Part shown: piece by piece, positions 25,278 through 34,998 of the stretch
Numbering within the stretch: position 1 is the stretch's first letter
How the letters are laid out: each line of letters starts with the position of its first letter
DNA from: Vigna angularis
Lineage: Eukaryota; Streptophyta; Magnoliopsida; Fabales; Fabaceae
Direction: 5' to 3'
Assembly (NCBI RefSeq): GCF_016808095.1
Contig: NC_068973.1
Coordinates: forward strand, 13,016,501-13,080,500
Length of the DNA: 64,000 nucleotides
The notes under the pieces: model-generated
Told to the model about the DNA's origin: nothing
Databases searched by the model: none
The model's input: the letters and a program-made list of their open reading frames with translations, nothing else
Program-made: the position numbers and the translations under genes

Positions 25278-28200
25278 ATGGGCGGATCAGTTTCAAAACG
25301 AAGGAGTTCTAGGCGACGTTCGTCCTCAAATTTTTTTCCTCGGTATCAATCGCCTTATTTGCCACAAAGCCAAGATCAAGGGCCTGTGAGGCATTACGGG
25401 TATTCATCTCAAAGCAATGGTGGTGGTCCTGCTCCAGAACAAGGAAAGAGATCAGATGGGAAGTATTCAAGGATAGGTGATAATTATAAGAGCCTAGACC
25501 AGGTAACCTTTTATGCTCCTTCATTATTAAATTGCTTAAATGGTTTAGGTCTTGGGTGTGCTTGGTTTTTGTAGAGTATGTTGGTTTACACTGAATGCAT
25601 GCAATGCAACTGTTCTTGTATTTTGAATTTAATCTCTTAGGTTTGAAAACCAGAGCCTATTTCAGTTCAGGTCTTGAATAGCTTAGATTAAGGTGTTGTA
25701 ACTATCTTTTTGTAATTCTTATCTTGACATTGTCATTGTTAGTGCCATTGGTCTTTCTGATTAATGTAAATGTTGGATTACTATGCTGACTTCTGGTGCT
25801 ACACCAGTAATCATTTTGAATTCTCATATTGGCGTGACATTCTGAAGTGATGTTTCATATTTAAGGTAACTGAAGCTTTAGCAAATGCTGGCCTAGAATC
25901 TTCCAATCTCATTGTTGGTATTGATTTTACGAAGAGTAATGAGTGGACAGGTGTTTCCCTTGTCGACTAACCATCTTCATCTGCCTCCTTTGTAATTGTG
26001 TTTAACATGCATAACTTGTTTCTGTATTAGGTGCAAGGTCATTTCAAAGGAGATGCCTGCATTACATTGGTCATGAACAAAATCCATATGAGCAAGCTAT
26101 ATCTATCATTGGGAAAACTCTATCTTCCTTTGATGAGGATAACTTAATTCCCTGTTTTGGTTTTGGAGATGGTAATATAAGAACCATTGTTATGAATTAC
26201 ATTCATCTATCTAGTATAATGTTCCCATGAGTTGTATTCTGTTTGGATTTTCATATTGGCAGCATCAACTCATGATCAAGAAGTTTTTAGTTTCCATCCT
26301 GATGAGAGATTTTGCCAAGGATTTGAAGAAGTGTTGGGACGATATAGGGAATTGGTCCCTCAGTTAAAACTTGCAGGTATTGAAAGATTGGTCGAACATC
26401 AATTCATTTTTTCTTATTGTATCTGTTACCAGCTCTTTGCTTATTCTATTTTTGCTCGACTAATGGCAGGACCAACATCATTTGCCCCAGTCATTGAGAT
26501 GGCAATCACCATAGTTGAGCAAAGTGGAGGCCAATACCATGTCTTAGTGATTATAGCTGATGGCCAGGTTGAGGGTTATTTGAATTGAATTAGAAAAATA
26601 TTTTTTTAATTACTCAATAAGTGTATCTTGAGATCAAATAATCAAAATTTACACCAAATAGTGTGCACACTTGCACATGAATTTTTTATATTGATGTTTT
26701 TACCTTCTCATGGAGGGGTGAGCTGTATGTTCAGTGCTGAACATCTAGACCTTCCTTAAATATTACAATACTTTCACACATTATTTAAGTAACCAAGTCA
26801 AGGCAATATTTGTTGTATGTAGTCAATGGTGGAGCTAAGGAATTTTATTTTGGGGGGCTAAATAAGGACAAAAATCAGGCTTTGTTATATAAGAAAGGAA
26901 TTACGTGTAGAACCTTTTCCCCTAGTGGTAATAACTAATAACCCTAGAATTATATATTTCAAAACAAGGTTAGATTATGGGTAAATTGAATGCTTTTATC
27001 TCGTAAGCATTGTTTTATCCAATCTTCAAGTTCTGTGGTTTAGTCATAAAATTTGGTTGATAATTGCTTAATGAAACTGAAATCAAAGAAAGAATCAGCT
27101 GTAGTTTTCATAAGGAATTATCAATAATCTTAAAGATGATATTTAGCATAACGACATACTGGCATGGTGTGGTCATGTCTCTTATCAAGCATTATGAGAC
27201 TCGATATGTTAAATGAATTGATGATCATTACAGAGAACTTGTTGCAGGTGACGAGAAGTGTTGACACTGAGCATGGTCAGTTGAGTGCACAAGAAAAGAA
27301 AACTGTGGAAGCTATTGTGAAAGCTAGGTAATCAGCTGTCAGTGTTTGCTTATTCCTTTTCATGGTTATCAGTTTCCTAACACTGTCTATTGTCATCATA
27401 AAAAATGTGTTTATTACCAGTGAATATCCCTTGTCGATCATATTAGTTGGGGTTGGAGACGGGCCATGGGATATGATGAAACAATTTGATGATAACATTC
27501 CAGCCCGAGCGTTTGATAATTTCCAGGCATGTATCTTCTATTAAAAATTGTCGGTTAGTTCTGCTGTTTCTTTGAAGTATGGTTTGTTTATGATCTCAAT
27601 AATGACAAACCTGTTCTTTTATTTTTCCTTCTTCTCTAGTTTGTGAATTTCACAGAAATAATGTCAAAGAACATGGATAGGTCAAGAAAGGAAACTGAGT
27701 TTGCATTGGCTGCTTTGATGGAAATACCCTCCCAGTACAAGGCTACAATAGAGCTTAATATATTGGGGTAACAAATATTGAATTCTTTTCTTTAGAGGCT
27801 TTTGCTGCATTGAATAGATTACTGTTTATGGAGCCATCTAATAAGCTGTATTAACTTTTCAAACAGTACTCGAAGAGGGAAAGATATCGACAGGGTTCCT
27901 CTGCCACCGCCTCTGTACGGTGCAGCATCTTTCAGTTCCCCATCTTTCAATTCCCCAAAAACTTCCCGTCAGAACAGTTTTCGTCCCAGTGCACCATCTA
28001 GCAGACATGATGTTAGGCCGAACCCTCCCGCAACTTCTGCTTCTGATAATCAGGTATATCCACTCTCTCTTGCTATTGGTTTTTCCTTCTTTAGTTTGCA
28101 GTCATTGCACTTGTCAGTACTCTCAATCCAGTCAAAAGTGTCTTTTGATGTTCACATTGGCACTAAAAAGTGAGTTTTCATATACATGATTGAATGCACA

Positions 28201-28496
28201 CTCAAACTCTCAAGTAAAACTATTCTTTTGGGTGATCCTTGCAGGTTTGTCCCATTTGCCTCACCAATCCTAAAGATATGGCCTTTGGTTGCGGGCATCA
28301 GGTAAAGGAATCCAGACAAGTTTACTTTTGATCTCACATAGTAAAGATGATTGAATGCGTATTACAATTAGTGTTGGTTCTTTTTTTCTTATGAGCCACT
28401 TTTATTTATCTGCAGACATGCTGTGAATGCGGACAAGATCTTGAGTTATGCCCCATTTGCAGGAGCACCATCGATACTAGAATAAAACTTTACTAG
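25278..28496 (+). CDS. RGLG2: RGLG-type E3 ubiquitin-protein ligase (copine/VWA plus RING), 11 exons
   Basis: The encoded 433-aa protein matches the RGLG1/RGLG2 family, membrane-associated RING E3 ligases linked in Arabidopsis to Lys63-type ubiquitination and hormone or stress signalling. Exons: 25278-25502, 25866-25950, 26031-26171, 26263-26376, 26470-26567, 27248-27327, 27421-27526, 27640-27767, 27867-28053, 28245-28301, 28416-28496. All phases agree. The start MGGSVSKRR fits N-myristoylation at Gly2. A copine/von Willebrand A domain covers about residues 76-330, with a MIDAS-like DFTKS beginning at Asp95. A Pro/Ser linker follows, then a C3HC4 RING (Cys390, 393, 404, His406, Cys409, 412, 419, 422) and the family's RIKLY end. 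Intron 7 has a GC donor (CAG|GCATGT). RGLG1 versus RGLG2 cannot be decided here. Confidence 0.95.
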
Positions 28497-29379
28497 ATGA
28501 TCTCTTAAATCTTGGTCGTGATTTTTCACGTTGAGGTATGAAACCAGGTTATCAGAGGAAGGGGTTGAGTCCAAACCATTTTCTTATTGGCTTCGCATTG
28601 TACATATTTTTGGCATTTATTTGTTTTAGCCTATGCTTTGAGCGCATTTCATACTGGAGTTGGATTTGCTTTGTTACTATATTCATTTTATGCAATTCAT
28701 CAATATAATATTTCATACTTGTACATTCTGTGGCTTCTTTCATGGTTATGAATCTCTTGTTTGTTCCATTATGAGTTAATTTCTCACACACCATTATGAT
28801 GTGAAGGGCTTGGTTCGTGTCTTTTTCAGCATGATTGCACTTGTAATTGTAATGTCTTGAGAATATGTACGATGGCACAATGAGTTAGGCTTGCTGCCTG
28901 ATTAAGTAATAACAGAAACAAAGTTCCTGTCTTCTGGAATTTGATTAATTAAATGGATATTTTTTTTATATTCAAAAGAAGAAAAATGTAATTTTACCAG
29001 TCCTATAATCCATTTGGGTATTTATTTTCAAGTTAAATACGATTTTCATTTTCAAACTATTATGAAAAATTGTGTCTAGTTTTTTAATTAAATTATAAAA
29101 TACTTAATCATGTACTTTATGAAAATTAATATTTTTAATTATGTGGTTTGTTTTGGAAAGGATGATTTAAAGTATATGTCTAAAAATTTTATAATGCAGT
29201 TTAGGGACTAAATATAATTTTTTATAATATTTTTGAAAAGAAAAATTTATCTTACGGCAATTTACATTTTCTAGACTACTTTTGATTGACATAAGCTACA
29301 CCACTGTAAATTTTACCTAATACTTTACATTTTTCTATTAATAAAACAAACTATAATATTTTAACTGTATAAAAGCACT
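28497..29379. other. 3' UTR of the RGLG-like gene and AT-rich spacer
   Basis: T-rich sequence to about 28900 is probably the 3' UTR; the rest is featureless AT-rich spacer up to the MULE. Confidence 0.5.
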
Positions 29380-29388
29380 ATATTTTTA
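29380..29388. other. Target-site half of MULE 1 (ATATTTTTA)
   Basis: The nine bases before the left MULE end are ATATTTTTA. They do not recur at the right end (AATTTTATA, 34803-34811). Their exact reverse complement directly precedes the second MULE at 45152-45160. Confidence 0.85.
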
Positions 29389-29707
29389 GGTTTAATCCTT
29401 TTCTACATCCCTATTTATGTACGAATGTCTCAATTGGGTCCTCGTTTTTTAAAGTGTATCAAAATGGTCCCTAATTTTGAAAATTGAGATCAATTGAGTC
29501 CTTCTCGTTAAGTTGGCTGGACGGCATTAAAAAAATTGATAAGTGGGATGCTGAGATGACGAAATGTTACTGACGTGGCATTGACCTGGCTTAATGGTGA
29601 GTTTTTTAGATTTAAAAAACATGAAATTTGTAAATCAAAACGCAACGTTTTGATTTTGAACATAAACCACGAAAGCTTTATGAGAAGGAGGAATCCCTAA
29701 ATTGAAG
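29389..29707 (+). repeat. MULE 1 left terminal inverted repeat
   Basis: 319 bp, inverted copy of 34484-34802 with few mismatches. Confidence 0.9.
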
Positions 29708-29726
29708 AAATCCCCAAATCGGTTGA

Positions 29727-29940
29727 CGCAGGAGGGTGGGTTTAAGAACGTAGTTGTTCGACGCAGGTAGGTGGGTTTAAGAACGTGGTTGTTCGTCGCA
29801 GGTGGGTGGGTTTAAGAACGTCGTTGTTCGACGCAGGTAGGTGGGTTTAAGAACGTGGTTGTTCGTCGCAGGTGGGGTGGGTTTAAAAACGTCGTTGTTC
29901 GTCGCAGGTGGGTGGGTTTAAGAACGTAGTTGTTCGAAGA
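29727..29940 (+). repeat. 35-bp tandem repeat next to the left TIR of MULE 1
   Basis: About six copies of a unit with GGTGGGTTTAAGAACGT and TTGTTCG-CGCAGG. The array lies between the TIR and the ATG of the GRF-zinc-finger gene, in its promoter/leader position. The same array occurs in copy 2 at about 49970-50185. Confidence 0.85.
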
Positions 29941-29942
29941 CG

Positions 29943-30436
29943 ATGTCGAAGGAGCATTCTTGTTGTTCGTCGACATGCAGTGTGTGGCGGAAGGAAAACC
30001 GTAATTTGTGTTCACCGATTTGCCACTGTGGACTGAGATGCGCGCTGAGAACTGCTAAAACTCTGAAGAATCGTGGCAAGCAATTTTGGGGATGCTCGAA
30101 GTATAAGGTATGATTTATTTGACGTTTGTATTATGTGGAAGTGTTTTTGAGAATCGATTGTTGTTTATACAGAGTGGTGCTGAAGAGGGTGGTTGCAACT
30201 ACTTCAAATGGTTCAATGATGTTGTGGAAGAGGAAAGGGGGAAATGCTTGAAGTGTGAAGGAAACAAAGAAAGTTCGGTGCACAGTGAAGAAATGGATAG
30301 TTATAGGAAAATTTTAGTTAAGTTTGAGAAATCTTTGTTGGTTGTTCAGAATTGGATGAAGGTGTTGATATTTTTGGTTTTTCTTTTATGTGTAATAAAT
30401 ACAATTTGCGTATCAATGTTGATGAGAATGGGCTGA
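29943..30436 (+). CDS. GRF-type zinc-finger protein with C-terminal membrane segment, MULE-borne
   Basis: Two exons, 29943-30107 and 30173-30436, give 142 aa. Residues ~25-75 form a GRF zinc finger (CHCGLRCALRTAKTLKNRGK, then FWGCSKY and GCNYFKWFND). An acidic/coiled segment (SSVHSEEMDSYRKI) and one hydrophobic helix (VLIFLVFLLCVINTICVSML) follow. GRF fingers bind nucleic acid in other proteins; this short GRF-plus-helix form is common in plant genomes as an unassigned family. It lies inside a MULE and converges with the transposase, so it is probably element cargo or an accessory gene, and it is intact in both copies. The function is unknown. Confidence 0.85.
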
Positions 30437-30569
30437 TGGGTTGTAACCGTGTTGTACTTTTCTTCCATTTCAATGAAAGTCAGACTTCTTACTAGTTAAA
30501 ACTTTATTTTTGTTATGAAATGTGATGAGTCTAAAAAAATGTGTATGCATATCTGAGGTGTTTTTAGGA

Positions 30570-31190
30570 GTCTGTGGACGAGCGTCTTTTTTGTCGCTGA
30601 GGGAGCGTTCTCTCGAGTGTCCATAGTGGATGAGCGTCTTTTTTGTCGCTGAGGGAGCGTTCTCTAATGCGTACACAGGGGACGAGCGTCGACAGTGGAC
30701 GCGCGTGCACAGTGGACGAGCGTGCACAGTGGACGAGCGTGCTCTTATCGCTTGGCCAGCGTTCTCTCGAGTGTCCATAGTGGACGAGCGTCTTTTTTGT
30801 CGCTGAGGGAGCGTTCTCTAATGCATACACAGGGGACGAGCGTCCACAGTGGACGAGCGTGCTCTTATCGCTTGGCCAGCGTTCTGTCGAGTGTCCATAG
30901 TGGACGAGCGTCTTTTTTGTCGCTGAGGGAGCGTTCTCTAATGCGTACACAGGGGACGAGCGTGCACAGTGGACGAGCGTGCTCTTATCGCTTGGCCAGC
31001 GTTCTGTCGAGTGTCCATAGTGGACGAGCGTCTTTTTTGTCGCTGAGGGAGCGTTCTCTAATGCGTACACAGGGGACGAGCGTGCACAGTGGACGAGCGT
31101 GCACAGTGGACGAGCGTGCACAGTGGGCGAGCGTGCACAGTGGACGAGCGTGCACAGTGGACGAGCGTGCACAGTGGACGAGCGTGCTCT
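30570..31190. repeat. GC-rich minisatellite of MULE 1 (120-bp higher-order and 17-bp units)
   Basis: Units with GACGAGCGT, GGGAGCGTTCT and GCCAGCGTTCT recur at exactly 120 bp (for example CTTGGCCAGC at 30751, 30871 and 30991). A terminal run of six 17-bp units (GTGCACAGTGGACGAGC) spans about 31081-31185. Multiples of three without stops create long artefactual frames on both strands. The array sits between the 3' ends of the two convergent genes. Confidence 0.95.
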
Positions 31191-31364
31191 TATTTACAAA
31201 AGAAGACATAAAAATTATTTACAAAAGAAGACAAAAAAAGAGGATTTAACATCAAAATTAGCATAAGATAACCAAAGTACTGTCTAATACAACAAAAGAG
31301 CACGAAGTTGCTGTCTAATACAAAGACACATTAAAAAATACATTAAAGTTGTTCATTTATCCCC

Positions 31365-34076
31365 TTAAACTGCAGCTTGTTCTTCATTTGATGATGGGAT
31401 GTTTGGTTGAGTTGATGGGGTACTTTGTTGTGTTTGTTGTGCTTTGGTGTAAGAAGTCCTGTTGTGGCCGAGTTCCTTACAAATGCCACATCTTTTCTTA
31501 AAACCACCCTTCCTCATTCTTTTGTCATCCTTCACCAACTCCCATTGCTCCAACCTTCGCTTCTTCTTTGGTCTTCCAGGCAAAGTTCTTTTTGGTGGAG
31601 GGAAAACATCTTCATATGTGGTAATCTCCCACATATTGTTACCATTTATTGGATAGATAATTGAAGAGTATGTTTCTTCATATGTTGACTTCCTAAAGCA
31701 ACATGGAATGAATTCCTCTGCATCAAGATTTAGGAATTTCATAGCAGCTAACGAGTGGCAACATGGTATGGCAGTGATTTCCCACTTCTTGCATGTACAC
31801 AAATTTTCATCTAAATTGACTACAAATTTGTCACCGGCTTGGGACACATGGCGAACTTCAAAAATCTTGTTTGCTGACCAGCTTTAAAATCAAAACAAGA
31901 AACACATTATAATCATAAACCACTAACACATTTTAAAACAAATCATAAGTGAACAAACCTCATTCTTACCACGGTATCCAATATTTAGTTAACTGAGACT
32001 CCTTCTTTAGTCTACTCTTGATTTTTGGACAAATGTTCCCAGAAAGTGATTGACTTTTTGTCCTGTTAGTTGCCCATCTCTTCATCAAGTAAAGCCGGAT
32101 TTCCTCCATCATGGTTACGATTGGCTTAGACCTTGTATGCACCATTACACTATTGAAAGCCTCCGACAAGTTGTTAACCAAAGTATCACACTGAGCCTTG
32201 CTGCTAAATCTTGATCTTGACCAGTACCTACAACATATATATGTTCATCAATGTTACTGTGAATATTTGACAGATTTTTAACAATAGAAATTTAAATACA
32301 AACAGCAGTTAACATTTCACCACCATACTTTCCTTTCAGAAAAGCACCATCCAACCCAATTATTGGCCTGCAGGACACAAAACTATCCTTGCAGGCCTTT
32401 AGACATGTATAAAACCTCATAAAACTGATTCCATCCACATTCTCTTGAACTTTGACTTTTACTGTGGATCCTGGATTACGAGCTAAAACCTCATTGGCAT
32501 AACCATAAATCCTTCTATATTGGTCTTTGAAAGACCCATCAACATTGTCTGAAGCAATGACCTTTGCCCTATAAGCCATACATCTAGATACACCTACATT
32601 CCATTTTCGATTTATCTTCTCACGAATTTCCTTTCCCTTTACTTGTGGATTTTCTCTAACAATTTTTTCCAACCTTTTACTGAGCCATTTTGCATTAACT
32701 AATCTTAATTTGTGCTCTCTACTACATCTGTGGTCATCAACAATAGTCCTTAATTGCCATGTATGAATGGCTTCCATATAAGCACAATATGCCATCCAGG
32801 GGCACCCTCCTTTAGCACCCATACATTTTACCCTCATTCTCTTCTTATCATTTTTAATATATTTAATATTTCTGCCATTTTCTATTCCATATGTTTTAAT
32901 GGCATCCACAAAGTCTTCCTTCTTAGCAAAATAAGTTCCCACATCCCATTTATAATCTACCATTGTCTTAGGCATGCAGAAGGTTACAAACTTCCCATAA
33001 CCCTCCTCTTCATCATCTTCTGCTCCACTGTCTGCTCCACTGTCTAATTCATCAGATTTCCATTCATCATCGGACAAACCTCTATGATGATCACTATTGA
33101 TTCCATCATCCACATCACTATCATCAGATTGCACATCAACTTCAACATTACCAAACCAATCTGCCACCCTGTCTCCTACCTCCTCTTCTAAATCACACTC
33201 AAGATTAACATCAACCAGACCTTCCATACAGTCGTAATTAACCTCCTCATTGCCATCATCATGACCACTACTGGTCCAGCTTCGAACATCACAACCATCC
33301 TCTTCAACCTCACCCACACCAACATGTGTTTCAATTTGTCCTTCAACAACATCATCATCCTCACCTCTCTCACCTTCATTAACAGCCACCTCAAATTGAC
33401 TTTCACTGTGTTGTTCACATTCTGTTTGAATTACTCCTTCAACAACATCATCAACCTCAACTCTTTGTTCTGACACCACAACACTTTCATTGATTCCATC
33501 ACACTGTCCTCTCTCACCTTCATTAACAGCCACCTCAAATTGTCTTTCACTATGTTGTTCACATTCACCCCCACCAACCTCTGTTTCAATTTCTCCTTCA
33601 ACAACATCATCAGCCTCAATTCTTTCTTCTACAACAGGTTCAACAACCATACCCCCGCCTTCCTCTTCACCTTCACCCATAACCATACCTACAGGTTCAA
33701 CTTCTACTTCATCTGTATTTTGAGGAATATATTCTAACATATTTATCACCTCAGGTTCAGAGACATTGTGAACAACAAATAGATGAACCTCACCATTAAG
33801 CCTGGCTAAGGTAATCATGTGCATGGCTCCTATGTCATCCAACAAAGGTTCCAACCTATTTTCCAAAACAGAACCACCACCAACGCAGTACAACAACTCC
33901 TTAAACCCATCATAACCTAGACCTTTTACTACACTGACTACAAGGAAATAGCTCCACATGTCTGGGTCAAAGGATAAACTTGTACTCTCCCCCTCATACT
34001 TAAGTTTTCCTTCATTTATGAACTTTCCACCATGGTGAAAAACAACTTCAAAATTTCCTTCCATTACGTACAACAC
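31365..34076 (-). pseudogene. mudrA-like: MuDR-type transposase (MURA), catalytic core deleted, copy 1
   Basis: Minus-strand exons 34076-32292, 32227-31970 and 31881-31365. The first holds a long acidic N-terminal region with repeated EQHSE-QFEVAVNEGERG blocks. Next comes the MuDR DNA-binding domain (GTYFAKKEDFVDAIKTYGIE onward), then the first catalytic Asp region (IIGLDGAFLKGKYGGEMLTA), and it stops at VCI. The second exon resumes at YWSRSRFSSKAQCDTLVNNL, which in full-length MULE transposases lies after the last catalytic residue. Only ~64 bp separate the exons, so roughly 130-170 residues with the second Asp and the Glu are missing. The third exon encodes the SWIM finger (CTCKKWEITAIPCCH) and a CCHC knuckle, CGICKELGHNRTSY, whose final Cys is Tyr here but Cys in copy 2. 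A DNA-binding protein could still be made; catalysis is not expected. Confidence 0.88.
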
Positions 34077-34483
34077 AACAATTATATTTTAACCTATAAA
34101 GTAAGAAAAGACTTTAACAATGGGGGACCACAAAAAAAAAGCATTAACAATATATTCAAACCACAACCCACTGAAAAAGACAATCAAACAACGCTTTAAT
34201 AACGAGGGACCACATTGCAATCGAAAACGAAACAATATACAACATACAACAGGTTCCGACAACCATAAAGGACAAATTCATCACAAAATTCAATCAAAAG
34301 CACATTTACTAACCTGAACACGTGGTTCACTTCGAACACTTTCGCCACTGCTTTCCACGTGCTTCACCGCCAAAACCTTCCTGATTCTACCGAAATACCA
34401 CCGATAGATCACTCGCAAATCTAGAAACGATACCTATTGTCCGCCAAATTGGAACCACAAAAGACAACTCTCGACAAAACCCT

Positions 34484-34802
34484 CTTCAATTTAGGGATTC
34501 GTCCTTCTGATAAAGCGTTCGTTGTTTATGTTCAAAATCAGAACGTTGCGTTTTGGTTTACAAATTTCACGTTTTTTAAATCTAAAAAACTCACCATTAA
34601 GCCAGGTCAATGCCACGTCAGTAACATTTCGTCATCTCAGCATCCCACTCATCAATTTTTTTAACGCCGTCCAGCCAACTTAACGGGAAGGACTCAATTG
34701 ATCTCAATTTTCAAAATTAGGGACCATTTTGATACACTTTAAAAAACGAGGACCCAATTGAGACATTCGTACATAAATAGGGATGTAGAAAAGGATTAAA
34801 CC
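34484..34802 (-). repeat. MULE 1 right terminal inverted repeat
   Basis: 319 bp, inverted copy of 29389-29707. It abuts LTR sequence of the retrotransposon at 34803. Confidence 0.9.
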
Positions 34803-34929
34803 AATTTTATATCCAAAATTTACATTTTTCTATCCATTAAAATTATTATTACTAATAAAATGCTAAAATTTACTATTAGAAATATATATATGTATATATA
34901 TATATATTTTTTTTTTCATGGGTCTTACA
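34803..34929 (-). repeat. 3' LTR, first 127 bp
   Basis: Matches the outer end of the 5' LTR (TGTAAGACCCATG start on the minus strand, through GGATATAAAATT) and is then interrupted by MULE 1. Confidence 0.92.
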
Positions 34930-34998
34930 TTCTCCCCAACAACAATTATTTTCGCCCTCGAAAATTATCTATTTAATAAAAGACTTTTTAACAAAAGA

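Larger units (their letters stand above)
29389..34802 (-). mobile_element. Mutator-like element, copy 1 (5414 bp, two genes, inverted partner of 45161-50523)
   Basis: Long terminal inverted repeats of about 319 bp (29389-29707 and 34484-34802) start GGTTTAATCCTTTTCTACAT. Inside are a transposase gene on the minus strand (34076-31365) and a GRF-zinc-finger gene on the plus strand (29943-30436). They converge on a GC-rich minisatellite. It is almost identical to the second copy, and the 51-bp length difference equals three 17-bp minisatellite units. The transposase lacks most of its catalytic domain, so this copy should be non-autonomous. Flanking target duplications are swapped with those of copy 2. 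Confidence 0.93.

Noticed and set aside
30570..31190. CRISPR-like array
   Set aside because: Units are contiguous, not separated by unique spacers, in a plant nuclear context inside a transposon.
30564..31249. Long open frames on both strands in the MULE minisatellite (up to ~200 codons)
   Set aside because: The 120-bp unit is a multiple of three and lacks stops, which opens frames automatically; low-complexity repeats, no family similarity, and simultaneous frames on both strands. The same holds for 48714-49442.
33188..33737. Additional frames antisense or offset to the MULE transposase N-terminus
   Set aside because: They are shadows of the acidic repeat region of the transposase; the same applies to 46226-46775.
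31365..34076. Functional autonomous MULE transposase
   Set aside because: Domains before and after are present, but the interval with the second Asp and Glu is absent in both copies and only ~64 bp separate the exons, too short to hold it.
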